A DNA stretch of 64,000 nucleotides from Phycisphaerae bacterium (GTDB lineage: Bacteria > Planctomycetota > Phycisphaerae > Sedimentisphaerales > Anaerobacaceae), in NCBI GenBank assembly GCA_028714255.1, contig JAQTMR010000001.1, forward strand, positions 62,001 to 126,000, in the 5' to 3' direction. The notes beneath the pieces were generated by a model. The model did not search any database. It saw only the letters and a list, made by a program, of their open reading frames with translations, and was not told where the DNA came from. A program made the position numbers and the translations under genes. Shown one piece after another: positions 8,896 to 16,994 of the stretch; position 1 is the stretch's first letter, and every line of letters starts with the position of its first letter.

Positions 8896-9345
8896 AACAT
8901 ACCTAAGATACCTTTCGGCTCATGGGAGTTAAAGTCTATTCCTCTAAAATATAAAAAAGACGGGAAGCTTGCCTTCAAAGAAACTATGGCAATTACAATG
9001 ATCGACCCTGTAAATGTATGCCAGAAAGAATTTGAGGAAAGCCATCTTCTTGCAAAGCTTAAAAAAATAGTGGTTGTGGCAAGAACTGTTGGGAAAAACG
9101 TGGATGAGCCAAGCTATATTCATTCTGTTATAGAATTTGATTTGCATGGTGAATTGTACGATGCAGTTAAAACAGATTACGATCTTGTCCGGAATACTTT
9201 GCTTGACCCAGATAAAGGATTTAGCTATTTGACAGGCAAGATGGGATATTATATTCAGCCGCGGACAAAAGGTGCCGGGCATGGTTCAACATCAAGGGCC
9301 TTTTACGCAAGGCCAAGATTTTTAGCTAAATTTATAAAATTATAG
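8896..9345 (+). pseudogene. Degenerate MutH/Sau3AI-type GATC endonuclease
   Basis: Read without a start codon from 8896, this frame encodes the middle and end of a MutH/Sau3AI catalytic domain: SWELKSIPLKYKKDGK (the ExK of the active site), KETMAITMIDPVNV, VIEFDLHGELYDAVK, then LTGKMGYYIQPRTKGAGHGS and STSRAFYARPRF. The N-terminal part carrying the first catalytic Asp is missing, and an in-frame TAA stands just upstream. An ATG at 8986 would give 119 residues without the active site. Family members nick or cut GATC that is not methylated. It is therefore the remains of a second GATC enzyme of opposite methylation preference to DpnI. Confidence 0.8.
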
Positions 9346-9356
9346 CGGTGGGAAAA

Positions 9357-9670
9357 ATCAATCAAAAGCTCGCCTACCTGCATACCAAAACCGGCTAATT
9401 TCAAAATTTTTAATCCTTTTCTTCCCTATAGTTACGAGAGACTAACGACGAGCGACGATTACATTTTTCACTCCAAACGCGCAAGTTGGCCCTTAATAAA
9501 GGAGGCTTTTTTTACATCTAAACATTATGAAAAAAATCCGTGTAACCTGTCCTGAGCCTGTCGAAGGAATCCGTGTTCATCCGTGGTTGTTTTTCTCTGT
9601 GCCCTCTGTGTGCTCTGTGGCTAACTTTTCTTTGTGCCTTTGCGCCTTAGCGCCTTTGTGGCCGAAATTC
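9357..9670. repeat. Dispersed ~300-bp repeat module, copy 1
   Basis: This stretch matches 37602-37858 in the same orientation. Shared blocks include ATCAATCAAAAGC, AAAACCGGCTAATTT, AATCCTTTTCTTCCCT, GTTACGAGAGACTA, CGACGAGCGAC, CTTAATAAAGGAGG and GCCTTAGCGCCTTTGTGG. Both copies contain a strong ribosome-binding-like AAAGGAGG followed by ATGAAAA, which creates misleading small ORFs. Copy 1 is longer because of insertions, one of them the repeat at 9551-9568. It begins 11 bases after the MutH-type fragment. Confidence 0.88.
9551..9568. repeat. CCTGAGCCTGTCGAAGGA element nested in copy 1
   Basis: Copy 2 of the module reads continuously through AATCCGTGTAAATCCGTG, but here it is interrupted by about 22 bases including CCTGAGCCTGTCGAAGG. 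Related sequences occur at 9815-9834 (TCCTGAGCGCAGTCGAAGGA) and 36472-36489 (CCTGAGCCTGCCGAAGGG). This is an insertion of one repeat into another. Confidence 0.75.
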
Positions 9671-9692
9671 AATCAATCAAAACAACTAAATT

Positions 9693-9854
9693 ATGCAAAA
9701 CAAACCCAATTTCAGAAAAAGTCAAATGCTTGTAACATTATTAAAAACAACCAATTACAACGAAAAACCCGCTGTGGACACTTGGTCAAAACGAACCCAA
9801 ACGAACCCAATTTATCCTGAGCGCAGTCGAAGGATTTATGGTGAGGGTTTTTTC
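9693..9854. repeat. Repeat-derived spacer that mimics coding sequence
   Basis: The sequence reads as MQNKPNFRKSQMLV and QTNPIYPERSRR in one frame. To my knowledge such Asn-Lys-Pro-rich pseudo-peptides recur as spacer junk in planctomycete genomes. A plus-strand frame of 211 codons starts here but runs antisense through gspM and is not a gene. The TCCTGAGCGCAGTCGAAGGA repeat lies at 9815-9834. Confidence 0.55.
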
Positions 9855-10358
9855 TCAATAGTAGTATTTGAAATCGAGGTCGATGTCCCATATATCAGGC
9901 AGGCCCTTCTTTTTGGTGAGTTTTACGCCGGAGCATTGCAGATTTGCCCAGCGAAGCTGAAGGGTGGAGAGGAACTTGGCGAATTTGGTTATATCGACCT
10001 GTTTCAAGCCGACTTTTGCGCTCTGGCTCTTTTGTCCGCCGGAAGCTGTGATTATGCCGGAGCTAAGTTTGTAATCGGCAGGCGGTATTCCGCAGGAATT
10101 GGCGGTCGCCTCGATGGCGGAGGCATAATCGAATTCGGCGGCGTTGCCGTCGGTATCGGCGAACTTGAGCCTTTCGGGGTCAATATCCAAAATCTCTTTG
10201 ATGATTGTCTGGGCCTGGTGATATTGGTTCTGCTCGGCCTGCCAGTTATCGGCGGCGGCGGGCAGGTACACGCCCCAAATCAGCAGCGGCCACAGGGCGA
10301 CCGCAACGGGGGCGAGTATATAATATAAAGCTGGATTCTTGAATATGTCTTTATCCAT
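9855..10358 (-). CDS. gspM: GspM/PilO-like T2SS assembly protein
   Basis: The 167-residue product has one N-terminal transmembrane helix (about 11-32, LYYILAPVAVALWPLLIWGV) followed by a helical linker and an alpha-beta periplasmic domain, the plan of GspM and PilO. Sequence similarity is weak; position decides the call, since it is the last gene of the gsp operon, 12 bases after gspL, where gspM is expected. GspM partners GspL in the inner-membrane platform. The operon ends here against the repeat region. Confidence 0.65.
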   Translation of the reverse strand: MDKDIFKNPALYYILAPVAVALWPLLIWGVYLPAAADNWQAEQNQYHQAQTIIKEILDIDPERLKFADTDGNAAEFDYASAIEATANSCGIPPADYKLSSGIITASGGQKSQSAKVGLKQVDITKFAKFLSTLQLRWANLQCSGVKLTKKKGLPDIWDIDLDFKYYY

Positions 10359-10370
10359 AAAAAGTCCTAA

Positions 10371-11795
10371 CTATTGCGGCTCAATTGTTATGCTGAAATT
10401 ATCCCGGCCTCCTTTGGCATCGAGATACTGCTGCAGGATTGCCAGCCGGCTTTCTCGGATAGCATCGAAGAGCTTTAGGGTATTTGGCCTGCTGGAGGTA
10501 TCGCCTGCAATGCTGATGGTTCTGGTCGTAACGGTAATCGAATCTATATTTAAATCCGTCTGTTTCGCGCATTTGTTAAAGGCGTCGAGCACCATAGTTA
10601 ATTTCGCCGATATGGATTCTTCGCCTGTAACGCTTAAGAGACCCTGCCTGACATTTTCAATGCGTCTTAATTCGCCCTCGAGTTTTTTTACGGGGTTAGT
10701 TTTCGGGGGCGGCTTTTTGCCGAACATAACAGATGCGTACTGCTGCTGGAATTTTTTATTCAGGCGGTGACGATAGCTGTTTTGCTGGAATAATTGCAGC
10801 TGGAAATACAGTCCGGCGGCGAGCATAAGAACGACGACGGAGATGCTCGAGAATTTCATCGCCTTTTGAAACTGGACCTTTTTGCCCTGATAGGGCATAA
10901 AATCGGCGCGGAAATTCGCGCCGCCGGCCTTTTCCGAATATGCCAAAGCAGCTCCATAAGCGATGGCAAAAGCGACGGGGTCGGGGCAACCGGCGAGTGT
11001 TTCCGGGGCGGCGGCTTCGGCCAAATCTACCGAAGCGGTTTCGATGCCGAGTCTTTCGCCAAGCTGGTGCGGATTTACAGAATCGGCGGAATCAAAGACC
11101 TGAACGGAGCCTACCGGCGCATCACTGCCGGCCAATGCGATGGTCATCGGCACTTCTCTGGCAAGCAGTTCGCTTCTATCCTGGGCGGGTCTAACGAGGA
11201 ACGTCCGCATAGTCAGTATGTCCCGCGATTGCGCGAAGGTGATAAAATAACCGTTCGAGCCGGAAAGTACGCAGAAGAGGGAGTTCGAATCGGTCGGCAG
11301 GGACAGCTTCTGTGAAATAAACCTCGACAGACAGCTAACATCGGGTTCTATTGTTACCGGGTCGATATTGTTAGCCTGCAAAGCAACAAGAATTTCCGAC
11401 AACTGCTTTTTCTGCGCGGTGAAAACAGTCAGGGCCGAGCCGGTCTGGCTGCTCGAAGTTACCTTGAAAGCTAACGCAAGTTCGGTTATGTCCATAGCAA
11501 GAACTTCCTCGGCATCAAACCTGATGGTCGAGGCGATTTGTTTGGGGTCGGTGAACTTGCTGCGGACGTTATGCTGCATAAACATCGAGCAATCCAAAGC
11601 TACGGCGACATCAGAAAATTTCAGTCCCCTGCTGGCGCATCCTTGCGTGATAAGACGCACGAGGGTCTGCGGGTTCTGCTCGCTTTTTTCTTCGACAGCA
11701 ACGCTGAAGGAGCCTGAAACGCTCGCGCCCGCGAGACAGACCACGGTCGCGGAATCTTTTCTCAGATAAATTCCCAAATAGTTCTGACCTTCCAC
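10371..11795 (-). CDS. gspL: GspL/PilM-like T2SS platform protein
   Basis: This 474-residue protein has an actin-like cytoplasmic domain (about 1-310, starting YLGIYLRKDSATVVCLAG, with VAVALDCS and FAIAYGAAL), one transmembrane helix near 325-345 (ISVVVLMLAAGLYF), and a periplasmic coiled and ferredoxin-like part. GspL recruits the ATPase GspE to the membrane and binds GspM. In this lineage the actin-like part looks closer to PilM and the remainder to PilN, so a PilM-PilN fusion describes it equally well. It follows gspK by 13 bases. Confidence 0.78.
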   Translation of the reverse strand: MEGQNYLGIYLRKDSATVVCLAGASVSGSFSVAVEEKSEQNPQTLVRLITQGCASRGLKFSDVAVALDCSMFMQHNVRSKFTDPKQIASTIRFDAEEVLAMDITELALAFKVTSSSQTGSALTVFTAQKKQLSEILVALQANNIDPVTIEPDVSCLSRFISQKLSLPTDSNSLFCVLSGSNGYFITFAQSRDILTMRTFLVRPAQDRSELLAREVPMTIALAGSDAPVGSVQVFDSADSVNPHQLGERLGIETASVDLAEAAAPETLAGCPDPVAFAIAYGAALAYSEKAGGANFRADFMPYQGKKVQFQKAMKFSSISVVVLMLAAGLYFQLQLFQQNSYRHRLNKKFQQQYASVMFGKKPPPKTNPVKKLEGELRRIENVRQGLLSVTGEESISAKLTMVLDAFNKCAKQTDLNIDSITVTTRTISIAGDTSSRPNTLKLFDAIRESRLAILQQYLDAKGGRDNFSITIEPQ

Positions 11796-11808
11796 TTCGA
11801 GTCACCTT

Positions 11809-13140
11809 TCAAAAGCCGGCCTCTCGGCCGGAGATTACAGCGATTTTTTCTATCTTTTCGCCGTTTTTAGTTACCGCTATAATAGTTGACGCTTGCGCCA
11901 CTCCACTTGTCGCAGTTATTCTAACGGTAAAAAACGTACTGGCAGTTGTGATATATTTCTCACTTTTCTTTATCGAATCGGAATACCTTAACAGCGACTT
12001 CCTTAAATCTTCAATATCGGCAAAAGGCTTTATCCGTCTTCGGCGTATAATTTCTTCGGCGATTCTATCAGCATCACCGCCAAAAGTAAAAGCTGATTCC
12101 AATACCTGCCGGGGGGCGGTATTAATATTAACCTTGCTGGAGGCCCACAGCCCCATATATTTCAGAGCTGATTCCTTTCTGGTTCCACTGATTATTGTGG
12201 GCCTGGCAAGCGGCTCGGCATCAATTAGCGAACTGTGAAAAAGTTTTACAAAATCGGCGGAATGGACAGAGGCAGGTATAGTAATTTTTTCCTCGACGGC
12301 CTGTTTTGGGGAAATTTTTCTGCTTCCTTTGCTTCTTCTGCCCCGCCTAGCTATCGTCACGGCCTTGGTTTCCTTTTTTTCACTTGTTGTTACCGGTTCA
12401 AAATCAATTTTGAACGTTTTTATTTCGCTTATTCCTTTAAGTTCTTGTTTTAGAGAATCAATCTGTGTGTCATTGACCTCCATCCACTCGCAAAAAGTTT
12501 CAAGCCCTGCTGAGGCTTCGCGCCGAATTTCTTCATCGTCCAGCAGCATCCAGCCGAGGGGGTATTTCGCATTTTCATCTTCAATTTCCACCTTGACTTT
12601 AGCAGACCCGATTTCGAATTCAACCGGCTGGGTTATAAACGGCCAAGAGGGGCCATAAGGACCACGTACCATCAGAGAATCAGGGTCGTTAAAATCGGCA
12701 GCACTGGTGATATTATAAGTTTGTCCTGTCCTGTTAAGACCATTGACATCATTGGTGTCATTAGTGTCACGGGTGTCTATAGAACTCTCAACTTTGCCGT
12801 AAATTTTTTTGTTCGCGGCCCAGTCGACCAGCAATTGCTTGTATTCGACCTCATTAAGGGTAAACAAATCGGAAAAATCCGGTTCGTTCGGACGCTCTAT
12901 CAATTGCGGCGTATTAATATCCTGCAACTTTGCAAGGGCATATCTGGCCGCGGAGTCACAACCATAGCGAGCAGCCTGATAGTCTATAATATACTGCTGG
13001 CGATGGCGCCAGGCGGCAAGGCTGCTGCTCAAGGTATAACCCAGCACCGAAAGTACAACCAAAACCACCAGCGTCAGCAAAAGCACAATGCCCCTGCGGC
13101 TGCGACTATCAATTTGTCTGGTTAGGTTCTTGTTCTTCAT
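11809..13140 (-). CDS. gspK: T2SS minor pseudopilin GspK
   Basis: From the ATG at 13140 the protein has 443 residues. It has a basic leader, SRRG then IVLLLTLVVLVVLSVLG: a prepilin cleavage site and N-terminal helix without Glu at +5, as is usual for GspK. The large globular part includes a helix-hairpin-helix SAM-like region (VNINTAPRQVLESAF, then GGDADRIAEEIIRRRR and PFADIEDLRKSLL), the GspK hallmark. GspK caps the pseudopilus tip with GspI and GspJ. An upstream start at 13206 would add 22 polar residues before the basic leader and is unlikely. The gene overlaps the end of gspJ. Confidence 0.87.
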   Translation of the reverse strand: MKNKNLTRQIDSRSRRGIVLLLTLVVLVVLSVLGYTLSSSLAAWRHRQQYIIDYQAARYGCDSAARYALAKLQDINTPQLIERPNEPDFSDLFTLNEVEYKQLLVDWAANKKIYGKVESSIDTRDTNDTNDVNGLNRTGQTYNITSAADFNDPDSLMVRGPYGPSWPFITQPVEFEIGSAKVKVEIEDENAKYPLGWMLLDDEEIRREASAGLETFCEWMEVNDTQIDSLKQELKGISEIKTFKIDFEPVTTSEKKETKAVTIARRGRRSKGSRKISPKQAVEEKITIPASVHSADFVKLFHSSLIDAEPLARPTIISGTRKESALKYMGLWASSKVNINTAPRQVLESAFTFGGDADRIAEEIIRRRRIKPFADIEDLRKSLLRYSDSIKKSEKYITTASTFFTVRITATSGVAQASTIIAVTKNGEKIEKIAVISGREAGF

Positions 13141-13861
13141 CAGTTTGTTCTTCTTTGTTCTCTTCTTTTTTTGCCAATATAAATTTAATTTCTCTGGTTC
13201 TGTCAACCGCTATATTCCGTGTGATTTTTTCCTCCTCCGGCACATCCAGAACGCCTGCCAATGTCTTAAAAGGCTCGGCGAAAGAAATAGTCACCACAAC
13301 ACCCTTAGGCAATTCATTTCCTGTCCAGCTCTCCTGAAAGTTTTCGCCAACGGAGACCTGTATCTTAAAAAAAGTAACGCCGGAGCAAACAGGAACAAAA
13401 AGCTCTCTCTCCCAGTCTTCTTTCTGCTCGTCAAGCAGCTTATCTTCTGACGCAATTCCGCTGTGGCTGCGGTATAAAACAAGACTATTGACATCATTAT
13501 TATAGCTGGTCTGCCAGATAATTTTTTCAAACGTCTGTTTTTCATCCTTGTCGTTGTAAAGATTCCTTAGAATCGTCAGTCTGGCGGTCGAGAAACCATT
13601 TTCAAATTTATTCTCAACAGTTACTTTCGTATCGGCACTTGCGGCAACTATTGTGTCGAGGTCTTCGGCGATGCGCTGCAGGACTTCCGAAGGCAGCCTG
13701 GAGCTGTCAAGCTTACGTGTAATCGCAGCAGCGCTGGATTCGGCGCGGCTGTAAATAGTCAGCACAGCAACCAAAACCATTGCGCTTATCGTCATCGCAA
13801 CAAGCACCTCGGCCAATGAAAAAGCCGATTTGTTTTTTAATATGTCAGATGCCCTGTTCAT
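13109..13861 (-). CDS. gspJ: T2SS minor pseudopilin GspJ
   Basis: The 250-residue protein carries a prepilin-type N-terminus, KSA then FSLAEVLVAMTISAMVLVAV, with Glu at position 5 of the mature helix. The residue before the cleavage site is Ala, not the usual Gly; prepilin peptidases tolerate this but less commonly. The C-terminus is a highly charged Glu/Gln-rich tail. Size and position (between gspI and gspK) support GspJ. The start overlaps the gspI stop by four bases (ATGA), indicating coupled translation. Confidence 0.8.
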   Translation of the reverse strand: MNRASDILKNKSAFSLAEVLVAMTISAMVLVAVLTIYSRAESSAAAITRKLDSSRLPSEVLQRIAEDLDTIVAASADTKVTVENKFENGFSTARLTILRNLYNDKDEKQTFEKIIWQTSYNNDVNSLVLYRSHSGIASEDKLLDEQKEDWERELFVPVCSGVTFFKIQVSVGENFQESWTGNELPKGVVVTISFAEPFKTLAGVLDVPEEEKITRNIAVDRTREIKFILAKKEENKEEQTDEEQEPNQTN

Positions 13862-14505
13862 TGCGATTCACCGTTTAACCATATTAGATAAAGCTCGTCC
13901 AGAGATTTGTCTTTAAGCTCTTCTCTGGTGTATCCAAATATCATACCCGTATCCTGATTAGCCGGATTATTCGCGTCATCAGGTTTATTCACATCATTAG
14001 GTTCAGCTGGCTCGTTAGGCTCATTCACGTCATCAAGCCCGTAGTCCTGCTTGTCCTCAATCATTTGAATCAACTGGTCTTTCGTCAAAGCAGTTAACCA
14101 GTGCGTTAGTTCAAGCGACTGTGTCTGGCCTTGCGAGTCGGGATATTCAGCCGAGCAAACCGCCTGTACCCATATCTGCTCTTCGGCCGGCTCATAAAAC
14201 GCCTCTACCGTGGTTTCCCATTGAACCTGTGGATATTTATCACTGGTTCCATATTCGGTAGTTTCTTCAACCGCATCCTTCGAGAGAAGGGCCTCCATAT
14301 TGTCGCGTGCGACCTCAAATGCCTGCATGCGTACCACCGAATCCGCGGCTGAGGCCATACAACGGTTTATAACAACCAGCACACTCGAGCTGATAAGCGC
14401 GAGTATAATCAAGGCAGTTACAGCCTCTACGAGACTGAAAGCCGGCGTAAATATCCGCCTTCGCTTCGGCGGACAAGACAGAATTTTTTTAGAACGGTAG
14501 TTCAT
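13858..14505 (-). CDS. gspI: T2SS minor pseudopilin GspI
   Basis: A basic leader (KRRRIFTPA) precedes FSLVEAVTALIILALISSSVLVVI, the prepilin helix with Glu5; the cleavage site again has Ala at -1. Residues following (MQAFEVARDNMEALL) match the GspI pattern of an early Ala-Arg-x-Asn-x-Glu helix. The product is 215 residues, longer than the ~120-residue classic GspI, because of an Asp/Asn/Pro-rich tail (NEPNEPAEPNDVNKPDD). It overlaps gspH by 17 bases and gspJ by 4. Confidence 0.78.
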   Translation of the reverse strand: MNYRSKKILSCPPKRRRIFTPAFSLVEAVTALIILALISSSVLVVINRCMASAADSVVRMQAFEVARDNMEALLSKDAVEETTEYGTSDKYPQVQWETTVEAFYEPAEEQIWVQAVCSAEYPDSQGQTQSLELTHWLTALTKDQLIQMIEDKQDYGLDDVNEPNEPAEPNDVNKPDDANNPANQDTGMIFGYTREELKDKSLDELYLIWLNGESQ

Positions 14506-15091
14506 CTTGTCTTTTCGGCATTAAAAGTTCGACATCTCCCTGCCGTAATGCAACAATCCTGTTTGCTCGGTTAACTACTACCGAATACGGTTTTTCATCC
14601 TTATCGTAGAGAACAATTTTTCCGCCAGCCTGCCAGCCGGAATGGCCTGCGCGAAAAAACGCCTTTTGATGGCTTTGGTCGGTATTGACCAGGTCATCGA
14701 ACAAGACATAAACAACCCTGCAGTTATCGCTAAAATTGTTTTCGACGATAATCTCTTCTTCGAGAACATCTGACGGCAACTGCGGGGAAGTAATCTGGCG
14801 AAGCGTATATTTCTGCTCTGCGATATCAATAATAACTTCGTATCTCCTATTAGTTTCAGCGGCGGCACTTGCGGCCATCTGCATAGTCGAGACAAAATCA
14901 TTAACCTGCGCCCTGAAGGTGGTTTTTCTAAGTAATCCCGCGAAATTCGTTACTGCCAAAAGGACGAACAGGGAAAGCATCGAAATCACCACTACCAGCT
15001 CGATGAACGTAAATCCGGGCCTGGTATTGCGCAGGTCGAATCGGCCGGGTAGAACGCAATCAGTATGCATCGGTGCTGTACAGGTCGGCAT
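14489..15091 (-). CDS. gspH: T2SS minor pseudopilin GspH
   Basis: The mature pseudopilin begins after RPG with FTFIELVVVISMLSLFVLLAV, which has Glu5 and the usual hydrophobic helix, followed by a beta-rich globular domain. I place the start at 15091, where GGTGAGG lies six bases upstream and gspG overlaps by 32 bases; 15070 is an alternative. A start at 15268 would add a long non-leader extension read through gspG and is rejected. The product is about 200 residues. GspH is thought to link the tip complex to the GspG pseudopilus shaft. Confidence 0.78.
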   Translation of the reverse strand: MPTCTAPMHTDCVLPGRFDLRNTRPGFTFIELVVVISMLSLFVLLAVTNFAGLLRKTTFRAQVNDFVSTMQMAASAAAETNRRYEVIIDIAEQKYTLRQITSPQLPSDVLEEEIIVENNFSDNCRVVYVLFDDLVNTDQSHQKAFFRAGHSGWQAGGKIVLYDKDEKPYSVVVNRANRIVALRQGDVELLMPKRQDELPF

Positions 15092-15500
15092 CGTCGTCCT
15101 CACCACCTTCTTCACCGTCGGCGCCAAGACTTTTGATAACAAATGACTTTCCTGATTCCGGGGAAATCTCGTAAATAAAATCGTTTCCCCAGCCGTCTGT
15201 CGGTATTTCGGTAGTTTCGAGATAACCGCCCGGCTCATACCTGATAACATCACTGGGCTGCTCGACAAGGGCCATAAGGCCTTCCTCTTCGGTGGGGAAT
15301 CTGCCTGTGTCCATCTTGAACTGATTAACGGCGGAATGAAGAACCTTTAAGTTTGCCTTTGTGGTTGTAATACGCGCCTGGTCTATCTTTGTCGCGACTT
15401 TAGTAACTACAAGTGTGGCAAGCAATCCGATGATAATCAGCATGGCCATCAATTCTACCATCGTAAAACCGAATCTGTTTTTTCTTTTTCTATTTTTCAT
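15060..15500 (-). CDS. gspG: T2SS major pseudopilin GspG
   Basis: This 146-residue protein is a clear GspG: basic leader MKNRKRKNRFG, cleavage before FTMVELMAMLIIIGLLATLVV, then the conserved MDTGRFPTEEEGLMALVEQP and TDGWGNDF regions. The C-terminal SLGADGEEGGEDDDADLYS is the calcium-binding loop typical of GspG. It forms the shaft of the T2SS pseudopilus that pushes folded exoproteins through the secretin. Confidence 0.95.
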   Translation of the reverse strand: MKNRKRKNRFGFTMVELMAMLIIIGLLATLVVTKVATKIDQARITTTKANLKVLHSAVNQFKMDTGRFPTEEEGLMALVEQPSDVIRYEPGGYLETTEIPTDGWGNDFIYEISPESGKSFVIKSLGADGEEGGEDDDADLYSTDAY

Positions 15501-15557
15501 TTTTCTATAACACTCCTAAAATAAATTCCCAGTTAAGGACGGAAATTTTCAACGCTA

Positions 15558-16775
15558 TCAGAATTTACCCGCCGAGACTTCAAGAATCGGCAATATCGTA
15601 GCATAAGCGATTAAACCTATTATTGCAGCCATAATAATTATAATAAGCGGCTCAACGGCAGCACTCAACCTTTCAATAACCATATCAGTCGAAGATTCGA
15701 GGTTTTCGCTGATATCTTTAAGCATTTTTTCGAGTTCGCCGCTTTTCTCTCCGACAGCGACCATATGAGCAATCGCAGGGTCGATGACTCCACTGTCTCT
15801 CAAGGGGGTGGCAATATCAGCACCGGCGAGAATCCTCTCCCGCGCCTGCTGCACGGCAGTTTTCATAAGACTATTGCCGGTAACCTCAGAGACGACTCGA
15901 AGAGATTCAGCCATCGCAAGACCTGAGCCGAGAAGTGTCGAAAGCGTGGATGCAAATCTGGCGACGACCCGCTGTTTTATCAGCGGACCGAACAACGGGA
16001 GAGACAGCAGAAGTTTGTCCCGCAAATACGCGCCTCGTTTGGTCTTCAGGAAACGTCTCAAGCTCCATACGATTCCCAAAATAGCGGCAATTAGGACAAG
16101 CAGCCACCAGCTCGTCAGTACGTAACTTACACCCATCAATCCTCTGGTAAGCAGGGGCAATTCCTGCCCGGTCCTTGCAATCTGCTCAGCTATTTTCGGG
16201 ATAACAAACGTAGTCAAAACGAGAATCGCAGCGATACAAAATACAATCAGAACCATCGGGTATATCATCGCGGTCATTACCTTCGATTCGACTCGCTGGC
16301 GTTTCTCCATAAACTTGGCGATGATGGAAAGGCTCTGCCCCAAAGAGCCTGTTACCTCGCCGACGCGAACCATACTGACATAAATAACGTCAAAATAGTC
16401 GCCGTAATCGCCCAGGGCATCGGTGAAAGATTCCCCGCTGATGACCCGGTCGCGGATGTCGGTAATTGCGTTCTTGAAACGCACATCGGTTATCTGCAAA
16501 GTAAGAACCGAAAGGGCTTCGGTCAGCTTGATTCCTGAATTGAGCAGCGTGGTCATCTGCTTGGTAAAATCGATTATCCGGCCTTTTCCGCTGCGAGCGA
16601 AAATTGAGAACAGTGCAGCTTTTCTCTCGGAACCAGAGCCGGATTCTGTGATAGAAGTAGGATGGACACTTCGAATCCTCAGCTGTTTTCGCGCAGCATA
16701 AGGACTTTCGGCGGTGATTGCGCCTTTGACTTTTTTGCCGTCTGCGGCGACTGCTGTATAATTGTACCTTGGCAT
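15558..16775 (-). CDS. gspF: T2SS inner-membrane platform protein GspF
   Basis: The 405-residue protein contains two T2SSF repeats with membrane helices. It opens MPRYNYTAVAADGKKVKG, characteristic of GspF/PilC, and carries FTKQMTTLLNSGIKLTEAL in repeat one and FASTLSTLLGSGLAMAESL in repeat two. It ends in a C-terminal helix (IIIIIMAAIIGLIAYATILP). GspF is the polytopic core on which GspE works. It lies 57 bases upstream of gspG. Confidence 0.95.
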   Translation of the reverse strand: MPRYNYTAVAADGKKVKGAITAESPYAARKQLRIRSVHPTSITESGSGSERKAALFSIFARSGKGRIIDFTKQMTTLLNSGIKLTEALSVLTLQITDVRFKNAITDIRDRVISGESFTDALGDYGDYFDVIYVSMVRVGEVTGSLGQSLSIIAKFMEKRQRVESKVMTAMIYPMVLIVFCIAAILVLTTFVIPKIAEQIARTGQELPLLTRGLMGVSYVLTSWWLLVLIAAILGIVWSLRRFLKTKRGAYLRDKLLLSLPLFGPLIKQRVVARFASTLSTLLGSGLAMAESLRVVSEVTGNSLMKTAVQQARERILAGADIATPLRDSGVIDPAIAHMVAVGEKSGELEKMLKDISENLESSTDMVIERLSAAVEPLIIIIMAAIIGLIAYATILPILEVSAGKF

Positions 16776-16840
16776 TGTCCATTTACCATTGATTATTGAC
16801 TATTGACTATTTTTTCTCGCTGTTTTACGAGCAAACTGTC

Positions 16841-16906
16841 ACTCCTGCGAAAGCAGGAGTCCAGAAAACGTTAACAAAGAAACTGGATTCCCGCTTTCGC
16901 GGGAAT
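16841..16906. repeat. Paired inverted hairpin repeats between gspE and gspF
   Basis: Two hairpins, ACTCCTGC/GCAGGAGT (16841-16860, loop GAAA) and ATTCCCGC/GCGGGAAT (16887-16906, loop TTTC), are mirror images of each other: the flanks TGTCA and TCCAG before the spacer return as CTGGA and ATGACA after it. The whole is a large inverted repeat of two copies of the dispersed ATTCCTGC element, placed inside the gsp operon. A stem-loop here could alter gspE:gspF stoichiometry by stalling or protecting the mRNA. Confidence 0.8.
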
Positions 16907-16994
16907 GACATCCTTCTTGGATTTGCTCGGTAATATTCCATTTAATATCCAACATGCTGATAGATATAAAACACCTATTATTAAATTGTAAATG

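Noticed and set aside
9527-9820. 97-codon ORF with a good ribosome-binding site
   Set aside because: It is translated repeat sequence of module copy 1; the second copy gives a different reading further on, so the frame is not under selection.
9693-10328. 211-codon plus-strand ORF
   Set aside because: Its first third is repeat-derived spacer (NKPNF/YPERSRR-type pseudo-peptide) and the rest is antisense to gspM, which has a transmembrane helix and fits its operon.
14489-15268. Full 259-codon gspH from 15268
   Set aside because: The extra residues are read through gspG and would place the prepilin leader far inside the protein; the ATG at 15091 has a strong ribosome-binding site.
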